The notes under the pieces are model-generated. The model ran no database searches. It was not told where the DNA came from and was given only the letters and a program-made list of their open reading frames with translations. DNA of 64,000 nt from Paenibacillus etheri (GTDB lineage: Bacteria > Bacillota > Bacilli > Paenibacillales > Paenibacillaceae), in contig NZ_LCZJ02000016.1 of assembly GCF_001012825.1 (NCBI RefSeq), forward strand, positions 85,540 to 149,539, in the 5' to 3' direction. The position numbers and the translations under genes are program-made. Shown here in pieces: positions 49,324-58,784 of the stretch; the stretch's first letter is position 1; every line of letters starts with the position of its first letter.

Positions 49324-51195
49324 GTGAAGCAGGATTTACGTTCCGCATGGGGAAACAAAGTATTGGTCGGAGACGGAGCGATGGGTACGTACTTATATCA
49401 GAAGGGTTTCCCTGTCGGCATTTCCTACGAAGAATTAAATTTGACCTCTCCGGGGGTTATCGAAGATGTCCATCGCAGCTATATCGATGCAGGGGCTGTG
49501 CTGCTGGAAAGCAACACCTTCTCAGCGAATTTTGACAGGCTGTCCAAATATGGTTTGGAGTCCAAGGTTGAAGAAATTAATCGCGCTGGAGTTAGAATCG
49601 CTCGTAAAGCTGCTGGAGATACTGGATATGTATTAGGTGCTGTAGGCTCTATTCGTGCCGGTAAACGTGCGAATCTCTCATCCACAGAGTTGAAGAAGTA
49701 TTTTACACAACAGATTACAGCCTTGTTAGAAGAAGAAGTAGACGGAATTATGCTAGAAACCTTCTACGATGTCGAGGAACTGCATCTTGCGCTGAGAATA
49801 GTACGTAAACATAGTGCTCTTCCTGTCATTTGCCAATTTGCTGTGGATGAGTCGGCACGCACATTAGATGGTTTGACGCTGCCGGAGGCTTTTCGCATTT
49901 TAGAAGGTGACGGCGCAGATATCATCGGATTTAACTGTAATACTGGACCAAATGGAATTAAGAGAGCACTAAAAGCTGTACAGGGTAATCTGGTTCTACC
50001 AACCTCGGTTTATCCGAATGCGGGTGTTGCGGATTATGTAGACGGAGAATATCGGTATGGGGCATCACCAGAATATTTCGGACAGATGGCAGTAACTTTT
50101 GCAGAAATGGGTTGCAGAATTATTGGCGGTTGCTGTGGTACTACTCCGCAGCATATTGCTGAAATTTCTTCCGCATTGAAAGGTTACGTACCTCAGCCAC
50201 TTCCAGAACCGTCGCTTGTAACAGTAGAGCGTGTATCACTACAAGAGGATTTTGGCGAAGCTGAGGAAAAAGATGGCAGAGAGCCGAACTTAGTTGATTT
50301 AGTGAAGGAACGCCATACAGTTATCGTTGAGCTTGATCCACCCCGAGATTTGGATATCGCCAAGTTTATGCAGGGGGCGGAAGCACTGAGAAGAGCGGGT
50401 GCGGATGCACTGACACTCGCCGATAACTCACTAGCTGTTACACGGATGAGCAATATGGCTTTGGGCCACTTGGTGCATGCTAAAACTGGACTTCGTCCAC
50501 TAGTGCATATTGCTTGTCGCGATCGTAATCTGATTGGTACTCAATCGCATTTGATGGGTTTTGATGCGCTTGGAATTGATCATGTGTTAGCGGTGACTGG
50601 AGACCCGGCAAAATTCGGCGATCTTCCTGGCTCAAGTTCGGTTTACGACTTAACCTCTTTTGAGATTATTCGTATGATTAAACAGTTGAATGATGGCATT
50701 TCCTTCTCAGGTAAACCTTTGAAGCAGAAAGCGGATTTTGTAATCGGTGCTGCCTTCAACCCGAATGTTAGACATTTAGATAAGGCCGTACAGCGGCTGG
50801 AGAAGAAAATTGCCTCTGGTGCAGATTATATTATGACCCAGCCTGTCTATGATCAGGAGCTTATCGTGAGAATCGCTGAAGCCACAGCACATTTGGATAT
50901 TCCCGTGTTTATCGGTGTGATGCCACTGGCTAGTGGACGTAATGCAGAGTTCCTGCATAACGAGGTTCCAGGTATTCAGCTTACAGATGAAGTCCGGAAC
51001 CGTATGAAGGGACTTGAAGGGGAAGCAGGAAGAGCTGAAGGGGTCGCTATTGCTAAGGAGTTGCTAGATGTTGCTATAGCCCATTTCAATGGGATCTATT
51101 TGATGACACCGTTCATGTTCTATGATATGAGTGCACAGCTGATGGAATATGTATGGGAGAAATCAGGACGTAAATTGTCCCCCTTGTTTCGCTAG
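49324..51195 (+). CDS. Bifunctional homocysteine S-methyltransferase/methylenetetrahydrofolate reductase (YitJ type)
   Basis: Two-domain methionine enzyme. N-terminal half (about 1-290): homocysteine methyltransferase with VGDGAMGTYLYQ, IGFNCNTGPNG and the zinc ligands in GGCCGTTPQHI. C-terminal half (about 320-620): MTHFR-like TIM barrel with VIVELDPPRDLD, LTLADNSLA, HIACRDRNLIG, VTGDPAK and DYIMTQPVYDQELI. GTG at 49324 (623 residues) has GGGGAGG 9 bases upstream; a GTG at 49303 would overlap it. Single gene between the germination operon and yloC. In Bacillus yitJ has an S-box leader, which I do not see here. Confidence 0.93.
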   Translation: MKQDLRSAWGNKVLVGDGAMGTYLYQKGFPVGISYEELNLTSPGVIEDVHRSYIDAGAVLLESNTFSANFDRLSKYGLESKVEEINRAGVRIARKAAGDTGYVLGAVGSIRAGKRANLSSTELKKYFTQQITALLEEEVDGIMLETFYDVEELHLALRIVRKHSALPVICQFAVDESARTLDGLTLPEAFRILEGDGADIIGFNCNTGPNGIKRALKAVQGNLVLPTSVYPNAGVADYVDGEYRYGASPEYFGQMAVTFAEMGCRIIGGCCGTTPQHIAEISSALKGYVPQPLPEPSLVTVERVSLQEDFGEAEEKDGREPNLVDLVKERHTVIVELDPPRDLDIAKFMQGAEALRRAGADALTLADNSLAVTRMSNMALGHLVHAKTGLRPLVHIACRDRNLIGTQSHLMGFDALGIDHVLAVTGDPAKFGDLPGSSSVYDLTSFEIIRMIKQLNDGISFSGKPLKQKADFVIGAAFNPNVRHLDKAVQRLEKKIASGADYIMTQPVYDQELIVRIAEATAHLDIPVFIGVMPLASGRNAEFLHNEVPGIQLTDEVRNRMKGLEGEAGRAEGVAIAKELLDVAIAHFNGIYLMTPFMFYDMSAQLMEYVWEKSGRKLSPLFR

Positions 51196-51233
51196 TAATA
51201 ATCAATTACAATAGTGTAATGGATGTGATTCCG

Positions 51234-52127
51234 TTGTCATTTAGCATGACCGGATACGGTCAATCGTCCCTGCAATTCGGCGGCTACAAGATTACGTTCG
51301 AAGTGAAATCGGTGAATCACCGGTACTGCGAAGTTGTACTGCGGATGCCCCGGGATTGGACGGGTTATGAGGATGTGCTGAGAAGAAAGGTTCAGCAGCA
51401 CGTCAAACGGGGAAGGATAGATGTTACCATCAATAGAGAGCACGATGAGTCGTCTTCCGGACCGGTTCTGAATCGCTCTGCTGTCATGACTTATCTTAAG
51501 GCAGCAGATCAGCTTAAGAACGAGTATGGTTTGTCCGGTGAGTTGACTCTACGTGATATACTTTCTATACCCGGGATTATGGAAAGCAAAGATGAGGCTG
51601 CGGGTGCCGTGTCCGCGGCCTTAGAAGACTACTCTGAAATGTTGGAGACGGGACTTGAGCAGAGTTTGCAGTCTCTGCTGGAGATGCGCGCCCGTGAAGG
51701 CAGTTTTCTAGCCGCTGATATTGAACAGCGTCTCAATCATCTCGAGACCATGCATGCTGAAATGGTCGAACTTGCACCTGTTGTAATCATTGAATATCGT
51801 GACAAACTTCGTCATCGATTAAATGAATTAAATGATGGGACGTTCGCATTTGATGAGCATAAATTCGGGATGGAAATCGCTATTTTTGCTGATCGCTGTA
51901 ATATTGATGAAGAGTTGACCCGGTTGTATAGTCATTTCGAACAATGCAGAACCCTCCTGAAGGGGAAAGGGCCGGTAGGACGCAAGCTGGATTTTCTCAT
52001 TCAGGAGATGAACCGGGAGACGAATACAATCGGATCGAAATGCAATCATTTAACACTCGTGGGTCTTGTGCTAGACATGAAAGCGGAGCTGGAGAAGATT
52101 CGCGAACAAGCGGCAAACATAGAGTAA
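51234..52127 (+). CDS. yloC: YicC/YloC family endoribonuclease
   Basis: Member of the YicC family, endoribonucleases that act on structured or small RNAs. N-terminus SMTGYGQSSLQFGGYKITFEVKSVNHRYCEV and C-terminus KLDFLIQEMNRETNTIGSKC are family hallmarks (shown in pieces); the middle is a long helical region. TTG at 51234 (297 residues) is preferred since GGATGTGAT lies just upstream; the in-frame ATG at 51219 has no RBS. First gene of the run yloC-remA-gmk-rpoZ, the same order as in B. subtilis. Confidence 0.9.
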   Translation: MSFSMTGYGQSSLQFGGYKITFEVKSVNHRYCEVVLRMPRDWTGYEDVLRRKVQQHVKRGRIDVTINREHDESSSGPVLNRSAVMTYLKAADQLKNEYGLSGELTLRDILSIPGIMESKDEAAGAVSAALEDYSEMLETGLEQSLQSLLEMRAREGSFLAADIEQRLNHLETMHAEMVELAPVVIIEYRDKLRHRLNELNDGTFAFDEHKFGMEIAIFADRCNIDEELTRLYSHFEQCRTLLKGKGPVGRKLDFLIQEMNRETNTIGSKCNHLTLVGLVLDMKAELEKIREQAANIE

Positions 52128-52175
52128 CCGGGAACAGGTAATAGCATAGAACTTTATGGGGGGAACTACCGGAAC

Positions 52176-52436
52176 ATGGCAATCAAACTTATCAACATTG
52201 GCTTTGGGAATATTGTGTCCGCCAATCGCATTATTTCCATCGTCAGTCCGGAATCTGCACCAATCAAACGTATTATCCAGGAGGCTCGAGATCGACATAT
52301 GTTGATCGACGCCACCTATGGCCGACGGACTCGTGCCGTAATCATTACAGATAGTGATCATGTCATTCTGTCGGCTGTACAGCCGGAGACTGTAGCACAT
52401 CGCTTATCCAGTAAAGATGACGACAACGACGAATAA
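52176..52436 (+). CDS. remA: Extracellular matrix regulator RemA (DUF370)
   Basis: 86-residue DNA-binding protein that activates biofilm matrix and osmoprotection genes in B. subtilis. [37 protein letters not shown] and [20 protein letters not shown] show the conserved core with the Arg-rich DNA-binding surface (R18, R50/R51 region). ATG behind GGGGGGAACTACC. Between yloC and gmk as in Bacillus. Confidence 0.95.
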   Translation: MAIKLINIGFGNIVSANRIISIVSPESAPIKRIIQEARDRHMLIDATYGRRTRAVIITDSDHVILSAVQPETVAHRLSSKDDDNDE

Positions 52437-52455
52437 CAACTAAATGGAGTGTATT

Positions 52456-53025
52456 ATGTCAAAAGGATTGCTCATCATATTATCCGGACCTTCCGGCGTG
52501 GGTAAAGGTACTGTATGTACTGCGCTACGACCGAAGATGCCCAAACTTGTCTACTCAGTTTCTGCTACTACTCGCAGTCCGCGTGCGGGTGAGGAAGACG
52601 GCGTGAACTATTTTTTCAAAAGCAAAGAGCAGTTTGCGGCTATGATAGAAGCCGACCAACTGCTTGAATATGCGGAGTACGTAGGTAATTTTTACGGTAC
52701 TCCACGTGATTTTGTAGAGAGAACTCTCAATAGCGGCAAAGATATTATTCTCGAAATTGAGGTTCAGGGAGCACTCAAAGTCAAAGAAAAGTTTCCTGAA
52801 GGTATTTTTGTGTTCCTTCTTCCACCTTCTATGGACGAGTTGAAGGACCGCATACGCGGACGGGGTACAGAACATCCAGATGTGATCGATCACCGCATGA
52901 CTGTAGCGGAGGATGAGATTAATCTAATGCAGCATTATGATTATGCTGTTGTGAATGATGAGATTGATCTGGCCTGCAAGAGAATAGAAAGCATTATTAT
53001 CGCCGAACATTGTAAAGTTAGATAA
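52456..53025 (+). CDS. gmk: Guanylate kinase
   Basis: GMP + ATP to GDP + ADP. 189 residues from the ATG at 52456 (GGAG 6 bases upstream; an ATG at 52444 overlaps that RBS). P-loop [15 protein letters not shown]-binding [20 protein letters not shown] and [35 protein letters not shown]. 52 bases before rpoZ, in the yloC-remA-gmk-rpoZ operon. Confidence 0.97.
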   Translation: MSKGLLIILSGPSGVGKGTVCTALRPKMPKLVYSVSATTRSPRAGEEDGVNYFFKSKEQFAAMIEADQLLEYAEYVGNFYGTPRDFVERTLNSGKDIILEIEVQGALKVKEKFPEGIFVFLLPPSMDELKDRIRGRGTEHPDVIDHRMTVAEDEINLMQHYDYAVVNDEIDLACKRIESIIIAEHCKVR

Positions 53026-53077
53026 TGAATGCTGCAAGGCTGAATGTATTACCAGTAAACTATGAAGAGGTGTCCCT

Positions 53078-53278
53078 GTGCTATATCCATCAATTGATGA
53101 AATGATGACCAAGGTTGACAGTAAGTATTCGCTCGTTGTAGCTGCATCACGTCGTGCTAGACAATTGCGTGAGGGTGGCAAGACAGATGTGAAGAACCCA
53201 AGATCGCATAAATTCGTCGGTGTTGCTCTTGAAGAAATTTACGAAGATCGCATTACGCTTACCCGCGGTGAAGAGTAG
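53078..53278 (+). CDS. rpoZ: DNA-directed RNA polymerase omega subunit
   Basis: 66-residue omega subunit that assists assembly of core RNA polymerase. [29 protein letters not shown] (shown in two family-typical pieces) and [17 protein letters not shown] are characteristic. GTG start behind GAAGAGGTG. Last gene of the operon before a strong terminator. Confidence 0.96.
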   Translation: MLYPSIDEMMTKVDSKYSLVVAASRRARQLREGGKTDVKNPRSHKFVGVALEEIYEDRITLTRGEE

Positions 53279-53308
53279 TCTCAATCCTATTTAGATATGA
53301 CCTTTTGT

Positions 53309-53356
53309 AGAAACGGATACCGCCTAGTTGTGATTAGGCGATGCCGTTTCTTCTTG
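53309..53356 (+). terminator. Terminator after rpoZ
   Basis: Two-part stem: agaaacgg/ccgtttct outside and ccgccta/ttaggcg-like inside, followed by tcttcttggg. T-run is imperfect. Confidence 0.8.
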
Positions 53357-53510
53357 GGTTATGGAGCATTAATGGGTCTTTAATGAATGATGATAGCCCA
53401 AGACCGGGCTGTTTCTGACAACCGGAAGGTTGTTATTTTTTTCTCAAAATATAAGAAGTTTAAGAAATAGATCATTCGTTGTAAGAGTAGGGAACAGGGG
53501 GGAGATCATA

Positions 53511-54743
53511 TTGAAGAGCTTGAAGGGGAAGACCATTTTACTTGGGATTACAGGAGGAATTGCCGCTTATAAAGCAGCAACCCTGACCAGTAAGCTTGTC
53601 CAAAAAGGTGCCGAGGTTCATGTCATTATGACAGCATCGGCAAAGCAGTTCATTACAGAATTAACTCTACAGTCACTGTCGAAGCAACGAGTATATAGCG
53701 ATACATTCCAGGAACGGGATCCATCCTCCATCTCACATATTGATTTGGCTGATTCGGCGGACCTTGTGATAGTAGCACCAGCAACTGCTAATATTATAGC
53801 TAAAATGGCGCACGGAATTGCGGATGATATGTTATCCACAACGTTACTCGCTACTACTGCACCTATTATGGTGGCACCGGCTATGAATGTTCATATGTAT
53901 CAGCATCCCGCTGTACTTAGTAATTTAGATACCCTCGCTAAACGAGGTATTCAGTTTATTGAGCCTGGAGAAGGTCTGCTGGCATGTGGTTACGTGGGTA
54001 AAGGACGTTTAGAGGAGCCTGAGACCATTGTAAGCTATGTTGAGGATTTTTTTGCATTGCAAGAAAGTGTGAAGTCTAGTCCACTCCATGGTAAAAAGAT
54101 CGTCATTACAGCTGGTGGTACAGTAGAACGGATTGACCCGGTACGCTATATCTCCAATGATTCATCCGGTAAAATGGGTTTTGCTGTGGCACGTGCTGCA
54201 CGTGCTATGGGGGCAGAGGTTACCTTGGTTGCTGCGCGAACAGATGAAGCACCTCCGCAGGACCCGGATATTTCTGTCATTCGTGTTCAATCCGCACAAG
54301 AGATGTATGATGCGGTTACTGCGTTGTGGGACAGCTGCGATATCATGATCAAGGCAGCTGCTGTATCGGATTACCGTCCTAAACATAGCGAGCCTTCCAA
54401 AATTAAAAAAAGTGGAGATACGCTGACTCTTGAGCTTATCAAAACAACGGATATCCTGGAAACGCTAGGTAAGAACAAGGATAAGCAGTTCTTGATCGGC
54501 TTTGCGGCGGAGACGGGAAATACAGAATTTTATGCAAAGGACAAGCTGGTCCGCAAAAACTGCGATCTCATTGTTGCAAACAATGTAGCGGCTGCAGGAG
54601 CCGGATTCGGATCGGATACGAATATTGTATCGATATATGATGTAGATGGATTGGTGCTTGAATTGCCACAATTGTCTAAGGATGAGGTTGCTCGTCGTTT
54701 GCTGACACTCGTGGCAGAGCGGATTACTGGAGCTTCATTATAA
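53511..54743 (+). CDS. coaBC: Bifunctional phosphopantothenoylcysteine decarboxylase/synthetase
   Basis: Two successive steps of coenzyme A synthesis. TTG at 53511 (410 residues) is preferred because GGGGGGAG lies 7 bases upstream and KGKTILLGITGGIAAYKA then starts at the usual place; the frame is open further upstream without an RBS. CoaC (about 1-185): GGIAAYK, ADLVIVAPATANIIAKMAHGIADD, PAMNVHMYQHPA, ACGYVGKGRLEEP with the catalytic Cys. CoaB (about 190-405): ITAGGTVERIDPVRYISNDSSGKMG, KAAAVSDYRP, and the conserved KxKK-like KIKKSGDTL. Overlaps priA by one base (TAATG). Confidence 0.94.
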   Translation: MKSLKGKTILLGITGGIAAYKAATLTSKLVQKGAEVHVIMTASAKQFITELTLQSLSKQRVYSDTFQERDPSSISHIDLADSADLVIVAPATANIIAKMAHGIADDMLSTTLLATTAPIMVAPAMNVHMYQHPAVLSNLDTLAKRGIQFIEPGEGLLACGYVGKGRLEEPETIVSYVEDFFALQESVKSSPLHGKKIVITAGGTVERIDPVRYISNDSSGKMGFAVARAARAMGAEVTLVAARTDEAPPQDPDISVIRVQSAQEMYDAVTALWDSCDIMIKAAAVSDYRPKHSEPSKIKKSGDTLTLELIKTTDILETLGKNKDKQFLIGFAAETGNTEFYAKDKLVRKNCDLIVANNVAAAGAGFGSDTNIVSIYDVDGLVLELPQLSKDEVARRLLTLVAERITGASL

Positions 54744-57274
54744 TGGATATTGCCAAGGTCATTGTGGATGTGCCTGTACGCAGCACTGACCGGCCATTTG
54801 ATTATAGTATTCCAGAGTCATTAAAGTTATGGATTGAAGTGGGTAGTCGAGTAGCGGTCCCGTTTGGACACCGTACGGTTCAAGGTTTTGTCGTCTCACT
54901 GGAGTCAGGTGAAACAGTAGTGAATCCTGGTCTTAAGCCCATTCAAGAAGTACTCGATTTGCTTCCGCCTTTATCTCCTGAACTAGTTGAACTAGCGGAC
55001 TGGATGAGTAAAAGGTATGCATGCAGACGAATTTCAGCCCTTCAGGCGATGCTGCCCACAGCCCTAAAAGGGAAGGCAGAACGACTGATTTCGTTAGGCG
55101 ATGTAGAAGAAGAAACAGCATTTCCTGATGATGAATTATTCCCTATGTTTGCCGATTCAGGGGATGAAGAACGCCTAATTACTGAATTTATTGGACGTAC
55201 TGGCGAAGTTTCCATGAAGCAACTTACCCGTGCATTCCCGGAGGCTGCGGAGACGGTGAAGTTCATGTTAAGACGTGGAGTTCTTGTAGAGAGCCAATCC
55301 ATCAAAGATAAAATGGGCAAGAAGAAGCTGAAAGCAGTAGATCTGGCTATAGGCATTACGGCTGCTCGTGAGGCGTTGAACAAATTCCCCAAAAAATCCG
55401 CGCGACAGAAGGAAGTACTTAGCTTTCTAATTGAAAGGGAAGCTACGCTCCCAATGGCGCTTAAGGAAGTCTTGTCAGCACTTCAAGTGACGGCAAGTAC
55501 CGTGAAGGGTTTAGAGGAAAAAGGCTTTATCGAAATCAGTGAAATTGAAGTCTATCGCGACCCCTATCAAGGACGCGATTTTAAGCCTACTACGCCTCTG
55601 CCACTCACAGCAGAGCAAGAGATTGTATACACTCGTATTTCACGAACGCTAGAAGAGCAGCTCCATGAAGTTTTTCTGTTACATGGCGTTACGGGGAGCG
55701 GTAAGACAGAAATCTATTTGCAATGTATCAAACGTTGTTTGGATCAGGGTAGACAGGCCGCAGTGCTCGTCCCAGAAATCGCATTGACTCCGCAGATGGT
55801 GGAACGGTTTAAGGGACGTTTCGGAAGTGGTGTCGCGGTAATGCATAGCCGATTGTCTGTTGGCGAGCGTTACGATGAATGGCGCAAGATCCGTGAAGGA
55901 AAAGCTACGGTTGCCGTTGGCGCCCGATCTGCGGTGTTTGCGCCGTTCTCTAACCTAGGCTTAATTATTATGGATGAAGAGCATGAGACCTCATATAAGC
56001 AGGAAGAAAATCCGAAATATCATGCTCGTGATGCTGCGATTCGCAGAGCCGAACAGTGTGGGGCAGCCGTGATTTTAGGCTCCGCCACGCCTTCGTTAGA
56101 AAGCTATCATGCTTCCAGAGCGCAGACTGATATTCATTTTTCACCAGTACTTCTCGAGATGCCTACTCGGGCGCTTGGCAACGAGCTACCCAAGGTAAAT
56201 GTAGTGGATATGCGGGAAGAGCTGAAAGAAGGTAATCGCTCGATGTTCAGCCGTAAGCTTCATTCTGCATTGGCTGAAAGACTGGAACGTGGAGAACAGA
56301 CCGTGTTACTACTTAACCGTAGAGGTTTCTCAACGTTTGTCATGTGCCGGAGTTGTGGATATGTAGCAGGCTGCCCCGAGTGTGATATTTCATTAACGTA
56401 TCATAGTCGTAGTGACAACTTGCGTTGTCATTATTGTGGTCATGCGGAACCAGCACCAAAGCTTTGTCCAGAGTGTGGGAGTGAGCATATCCGGTTCTTC
56501 GGAACGGGGACGCAGCGAGTGGAGGAAGAGCTTGGCAAGTTGTTCCCTGGTATACGGGTGATTCGTATGGATGTGGATACAACAACAGAAAAGGGTTCGC
56601 ATGAGAAGTTACTCAACCAATTCAGAGACAAAAAAGCGGATGTTCTGCTAGGTACTCAGATGGTAGCGAAAGGTTTGGATTTTCCTGACGTAACTCTTGT
56701 TGGTGTAATTACAGCAGATTCAGCCTTGAATTTACCCGATTTTCGTGCAGCGGAGAAGACCTTCCAATTGCTTACACAAGTTGCTGGAAGAGCAGGTCGG
56801 CATCAGCTTCCGGGTGAGGTAGTTGTTCAGTCCTATACACCGGAGCATTATTCTATTGTTCATGCTAGCGGACATGACTATCTGTCTTTTGTAAGGGAAG
56901 AGTTGAAGCATCGTAGAGGTTTACACTATCCACCGTATTGCAGATTGATACTCGTTACATTATCCCATGAGCAGTTACCGCTATTACTCCGGATGGCGGA
57001 GAATTACGCTATGAATCTGCAGGGGAAGGCCAGAAATCTAAGATGGTATGGAAGTTTAGATAAGCTAACCACCGATGTACTAGATCTGTTAGGTCCCGTA
57101 GCTTCTCCAATCCCTCGCTTAAAGGGTAGATATAGATTCCAATGTATGATAAAATGGCGCGGCGCCATCGATGTAATAGGGCTTGTACGGCAAGTGGCTG
57201 AGGAGTTAGAGGATTCTGTACGGGATGCAGGGCTCCAAATCAGCATTGATGTTGATCCGCAAATGTTGATGTAA
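54743..57274 (+). CDS. priA: Primosomal replication restart helicase PriA
   Basis: SF2 helicase that reloads the replisome at stalled forks; 843 residues. N-terminal 3'-DNA-binding domain (DRPFDYSIPESLKLWIEVGS), winged helix, then Walker A GVTGSGKTEIYLQ, DEEH motif IIMDEEHETSYKQEENP, GSATPSLESY. Zinc-binding cysteines CRSCGYVAGCPECD and CHYCGH...CPECGS are inserted before motif IV, and GTGTQRVEEEL, GTQMVAKGLDFPDVTLVGV and QVAGRAGR follow. ATG overlaps the coaBC stop by one base. Confidence 0.96.
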   Translation: MDIAKVIVDVPVRSTDRPFDYSIPESLKLWIEVGSRVAVPFGHRTVQGFVVSLESGETVVNPGLKPIQEVLDLLPPLSPELVELADWMSKRYACRRISALQAMLPTALKGKAERLISLGDVEEETAFPDDELFPMFADSGDEERLITEFIGRTGEVSMKQLTRAFPEAAETVKFMLRRGVLVESQSIKDKMGKKKLKAVDLAIGITAAREALNKFPKKSARQKEVLSFLIEREATLPMALKEVLSALQVTASTVKGLEEKGFIEISEIEVYRDPYQGRDFKPTTPLPLTAEQEIVYTRISRTLEEQLHEVFLLHGVTGSGKTEIYLQCIKRCLDQGRQAAVLVPEIALTPQMVERFKGRFGSGVAVMHSRLSVGERYDEWRKIREGKATVAVGARSAVFAPFSNLGLIIMDEEHETSYKQEENPKYHARDAAIRRAEQCGAAVILGSATPSLESYHASRAQTDIHFSPVLLEMPTRALGNELPKVNVVDMREELKEGNRSMFSRKLHSALAERLERGEQTVLLLNRRGFSTFVMCRSCGYVAGCPECDISLTYHSRSDNLRCHYCGHAEPAPKLCPECGSEHIRFFGTGTQRVEEELGKLFPGIRVIRMDVDTTTEKGSHEKLLNQFRDKKADVLLGTQMVAKGLDFPDVTLVGVITADSALNLPDFRAAEKTFQLLTQVAGRAGRHQLPGEVVVQSYTPEHYSIVHASGHDYLSFVREELKHRRGLHYPPYCRLILVTLSHEQLPLLLRMAENYAMNLQGKARNLRWYGSLDKLTTDVLDLLGPVASPIPRLKGRYRFQCMIKWRGAIDVIGLVRQVAEELEDSVRDAGLQISIDVDPQMLM

Positions 57275-57358
57275 ATCGTTATCATGTTACAATGTAAAAA
57301 AAGAGCTAGATCAATAAACTCTAAATATAGAGATGTACAGAACGGGAAGGTGTTTGAA

Positions 57359-57844
57359 ATGGCGATACGTATGATCGTTAAGGAACCGGATGAAGTGTTG
57401 CACAAAATAGCTAAAGAAGTAACTGTAGTTACACCTAATGTGAAAAAATTGCTTGATGATATGGCTGATACAATGTATGACGCTGAAGGTGTGGGCCTGG
57501 CAGCTCCGCAAGTTGGCATATTGAAGCGCCTAATTGTGGTGGATGCGGATGAAGAGCACGGGCTGATCAAAATGATTAATCCAGAAATCATCAGTACAGA
57601 AGGCGAGCAGCTTGGACCTGAAGGATGTCTAAGTATTCCCGGGCTGAATGGTGATGTACGCCGTGCTGAGACAGTCACCGTACGTGGTCTAAACCGTGAG
57701 GGAAAAGAAATTACGATTACCGGCAGCGGTTTACTTGCGCGGGCTTTTCAACATGAGATTGACCATTTGAACGGAGTACTGTTTACGGATATCGCTGAAA
57801 AAGTATACGAGATGACTGCTGAACTGAGCGAGACTGAGGAGTGA
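57359..57844 (+). CDS. def: Peptide deformylase
   Basis: Removes the formyl group from nascent N-terminal Met. 161 residues from the ATG at 57359, with GGAAGG upstream; an earlier in-frame start lacks an RBS. Motifs: EGVGLAAPQVG, EGCLSIPG (metal Cys) and QHEIDHLNG (HExxH with catalytic Glu). Followed 4 bases later by fmt, the enzyme that adds the formyl group, as in most bacteria. Confidence 0.96.
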   Translation: MAIRMIVKEPDEVLHKIAKEVTVVTPNVKKLLDDMADTMYDAEGVGLAAPQVGILKRLIVVDADEEHGLIKMINPEIISTEGEQLGPEGCLSIPGLNGDVRRAETVTVRGLNREGKEITITGSGLLARAFQHEIDHLNGVLFTDIAEKVYEMTAELSETEE

Positions 57845-57848
57845 GGAT

Positions 57849-58784
57849 ATGAAGATTGTATTCATGGGAACCCCGGCTTTTGCGGTGCCAAGCTTGCAAA
57901 TGCTGATGGATGAAGGCTATGAAGTTGTAGCGGTCGTCACCCAACCAGATCGACCGCAGGGACGAAAAAAGATCTTGGCTCCTTCACCAGTTAAAGAAGC
58001 CGCATTGACTCTCGGGTTACCTGTGCTTCAGCCTGAAAGGATGCGTAAACCTGAGGCTGTCGCAGAACTGGCTGCATATGAGCCTGATCTGATTGTTACC
58101 GCTGCATATGGTCAGATTTTGCCTAAAGCGGTATTAGATTTGCCACGTAATGGTTGCGTGAATGTTCATGGTTCATTGCTTCCTAAATACCGGGGCGGCG
58201 CACCGATTCAACGCAGTATCATTAACGGTGAGAAAGTTACCGGCGTTACCTTGATGTATATGGCTGAAGGACTTGACACTGGAGATATGATCTCGCGCGT
58301 CGAGGTGGCTATCGAGGATGAGGATACTTCCGGTACGATGTTCGAGAAGCTTAGCCTTGCCGGACGTGATCTCTTGAAGTCTGAAATGCCGCGCTTAGTA
58401 AGCGGCCTTGTTTCAGCGACTCCGCAAGATGATAGTCAAGCAACCTTTGCACCTAACCTAAATCGTGAGGATGAGCGTTTGGATTGGAACGCTGGCTCAC
58501 GTGATAACTATAATCGAATTCGTGGATTAGTACCTTTTTCCGGCGCGTTTACGCTCTGGAATGGAGAGACCTTCAAAGTATGGGCTTCAAAAATTCCTGC
58601 TGAGCAGAAATCAACTGACAGTGCGCCAGGAACGGTACTTTCGGTCACTGAACATGGTGTCGAGGTTAAGACTGGAGATGGAAGTCTGCTGCTAACTACT
58701 GTTCAACCTGCTGGTAAGAAAGCGATGAGTGCTGCAGATTTTAGCCGTGGCGGTGTCATGAAACCAGGGACGGTGCTAGGTTGA
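57849..58784 (+). CDS. fmt: Methionyl-tRNA formyltransferase
   Basis: Formylates initiator Met-tRNA using 10-formyl-THF. 311 residues: MKIVFMGTPAFAVPSLQML, PDRPQGR, the catalytic region NVHGSLLPKYRGGAPIQRSI (Asn, His) with VTLMYMAEGLDTGDM (Asp), and the C-terminal OB-like tRNA-binding domain (PFSGAFTLWNGETFKVW). RBS GAGTGAGGAT before the ATG. Overlaps rsmB by 4 bases. Confidence 0.96.
   Translation: MKIVFMGTPAFAVPSLQMLMDEGYEVVAVVTQPDRPQGRKKILAPSPVKEAALTLGLPVLQPERMRKPEAVAELAAYEPDLIVTAAYGQILPKAVLDLPRNGCVNVHGSLLPKYRGGAPIQRSIINGEKVTGVTLMYMAEGLDTGDMISRVEVAIEDEDTSGTMFEKLSLAGRDLLKSEMPRLVSGLVSATPQDDSQATFAPNLNREDERLDWNAGSRDNYNRIRGLVPFSGAFTLWNGETFKVWASKIPAEQKSTDSAPGTVLSVTEHGVEVKTGDGSLLLTTVQPAGKKAMSAADFSRGGVMKPGTVLG

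Noticed and set aside
53430-53510. 27-codon N-terminal extension of CoaBC
   Set aside because: No RBS at 53430, and the TTG at 53511 has a strong one and fits the family start.
57004-57678. 224-codon minus-strand frame antisense to priA and def
   Set aside because: Covers two clearly real genes with conserved motifs; no RBS or family features.
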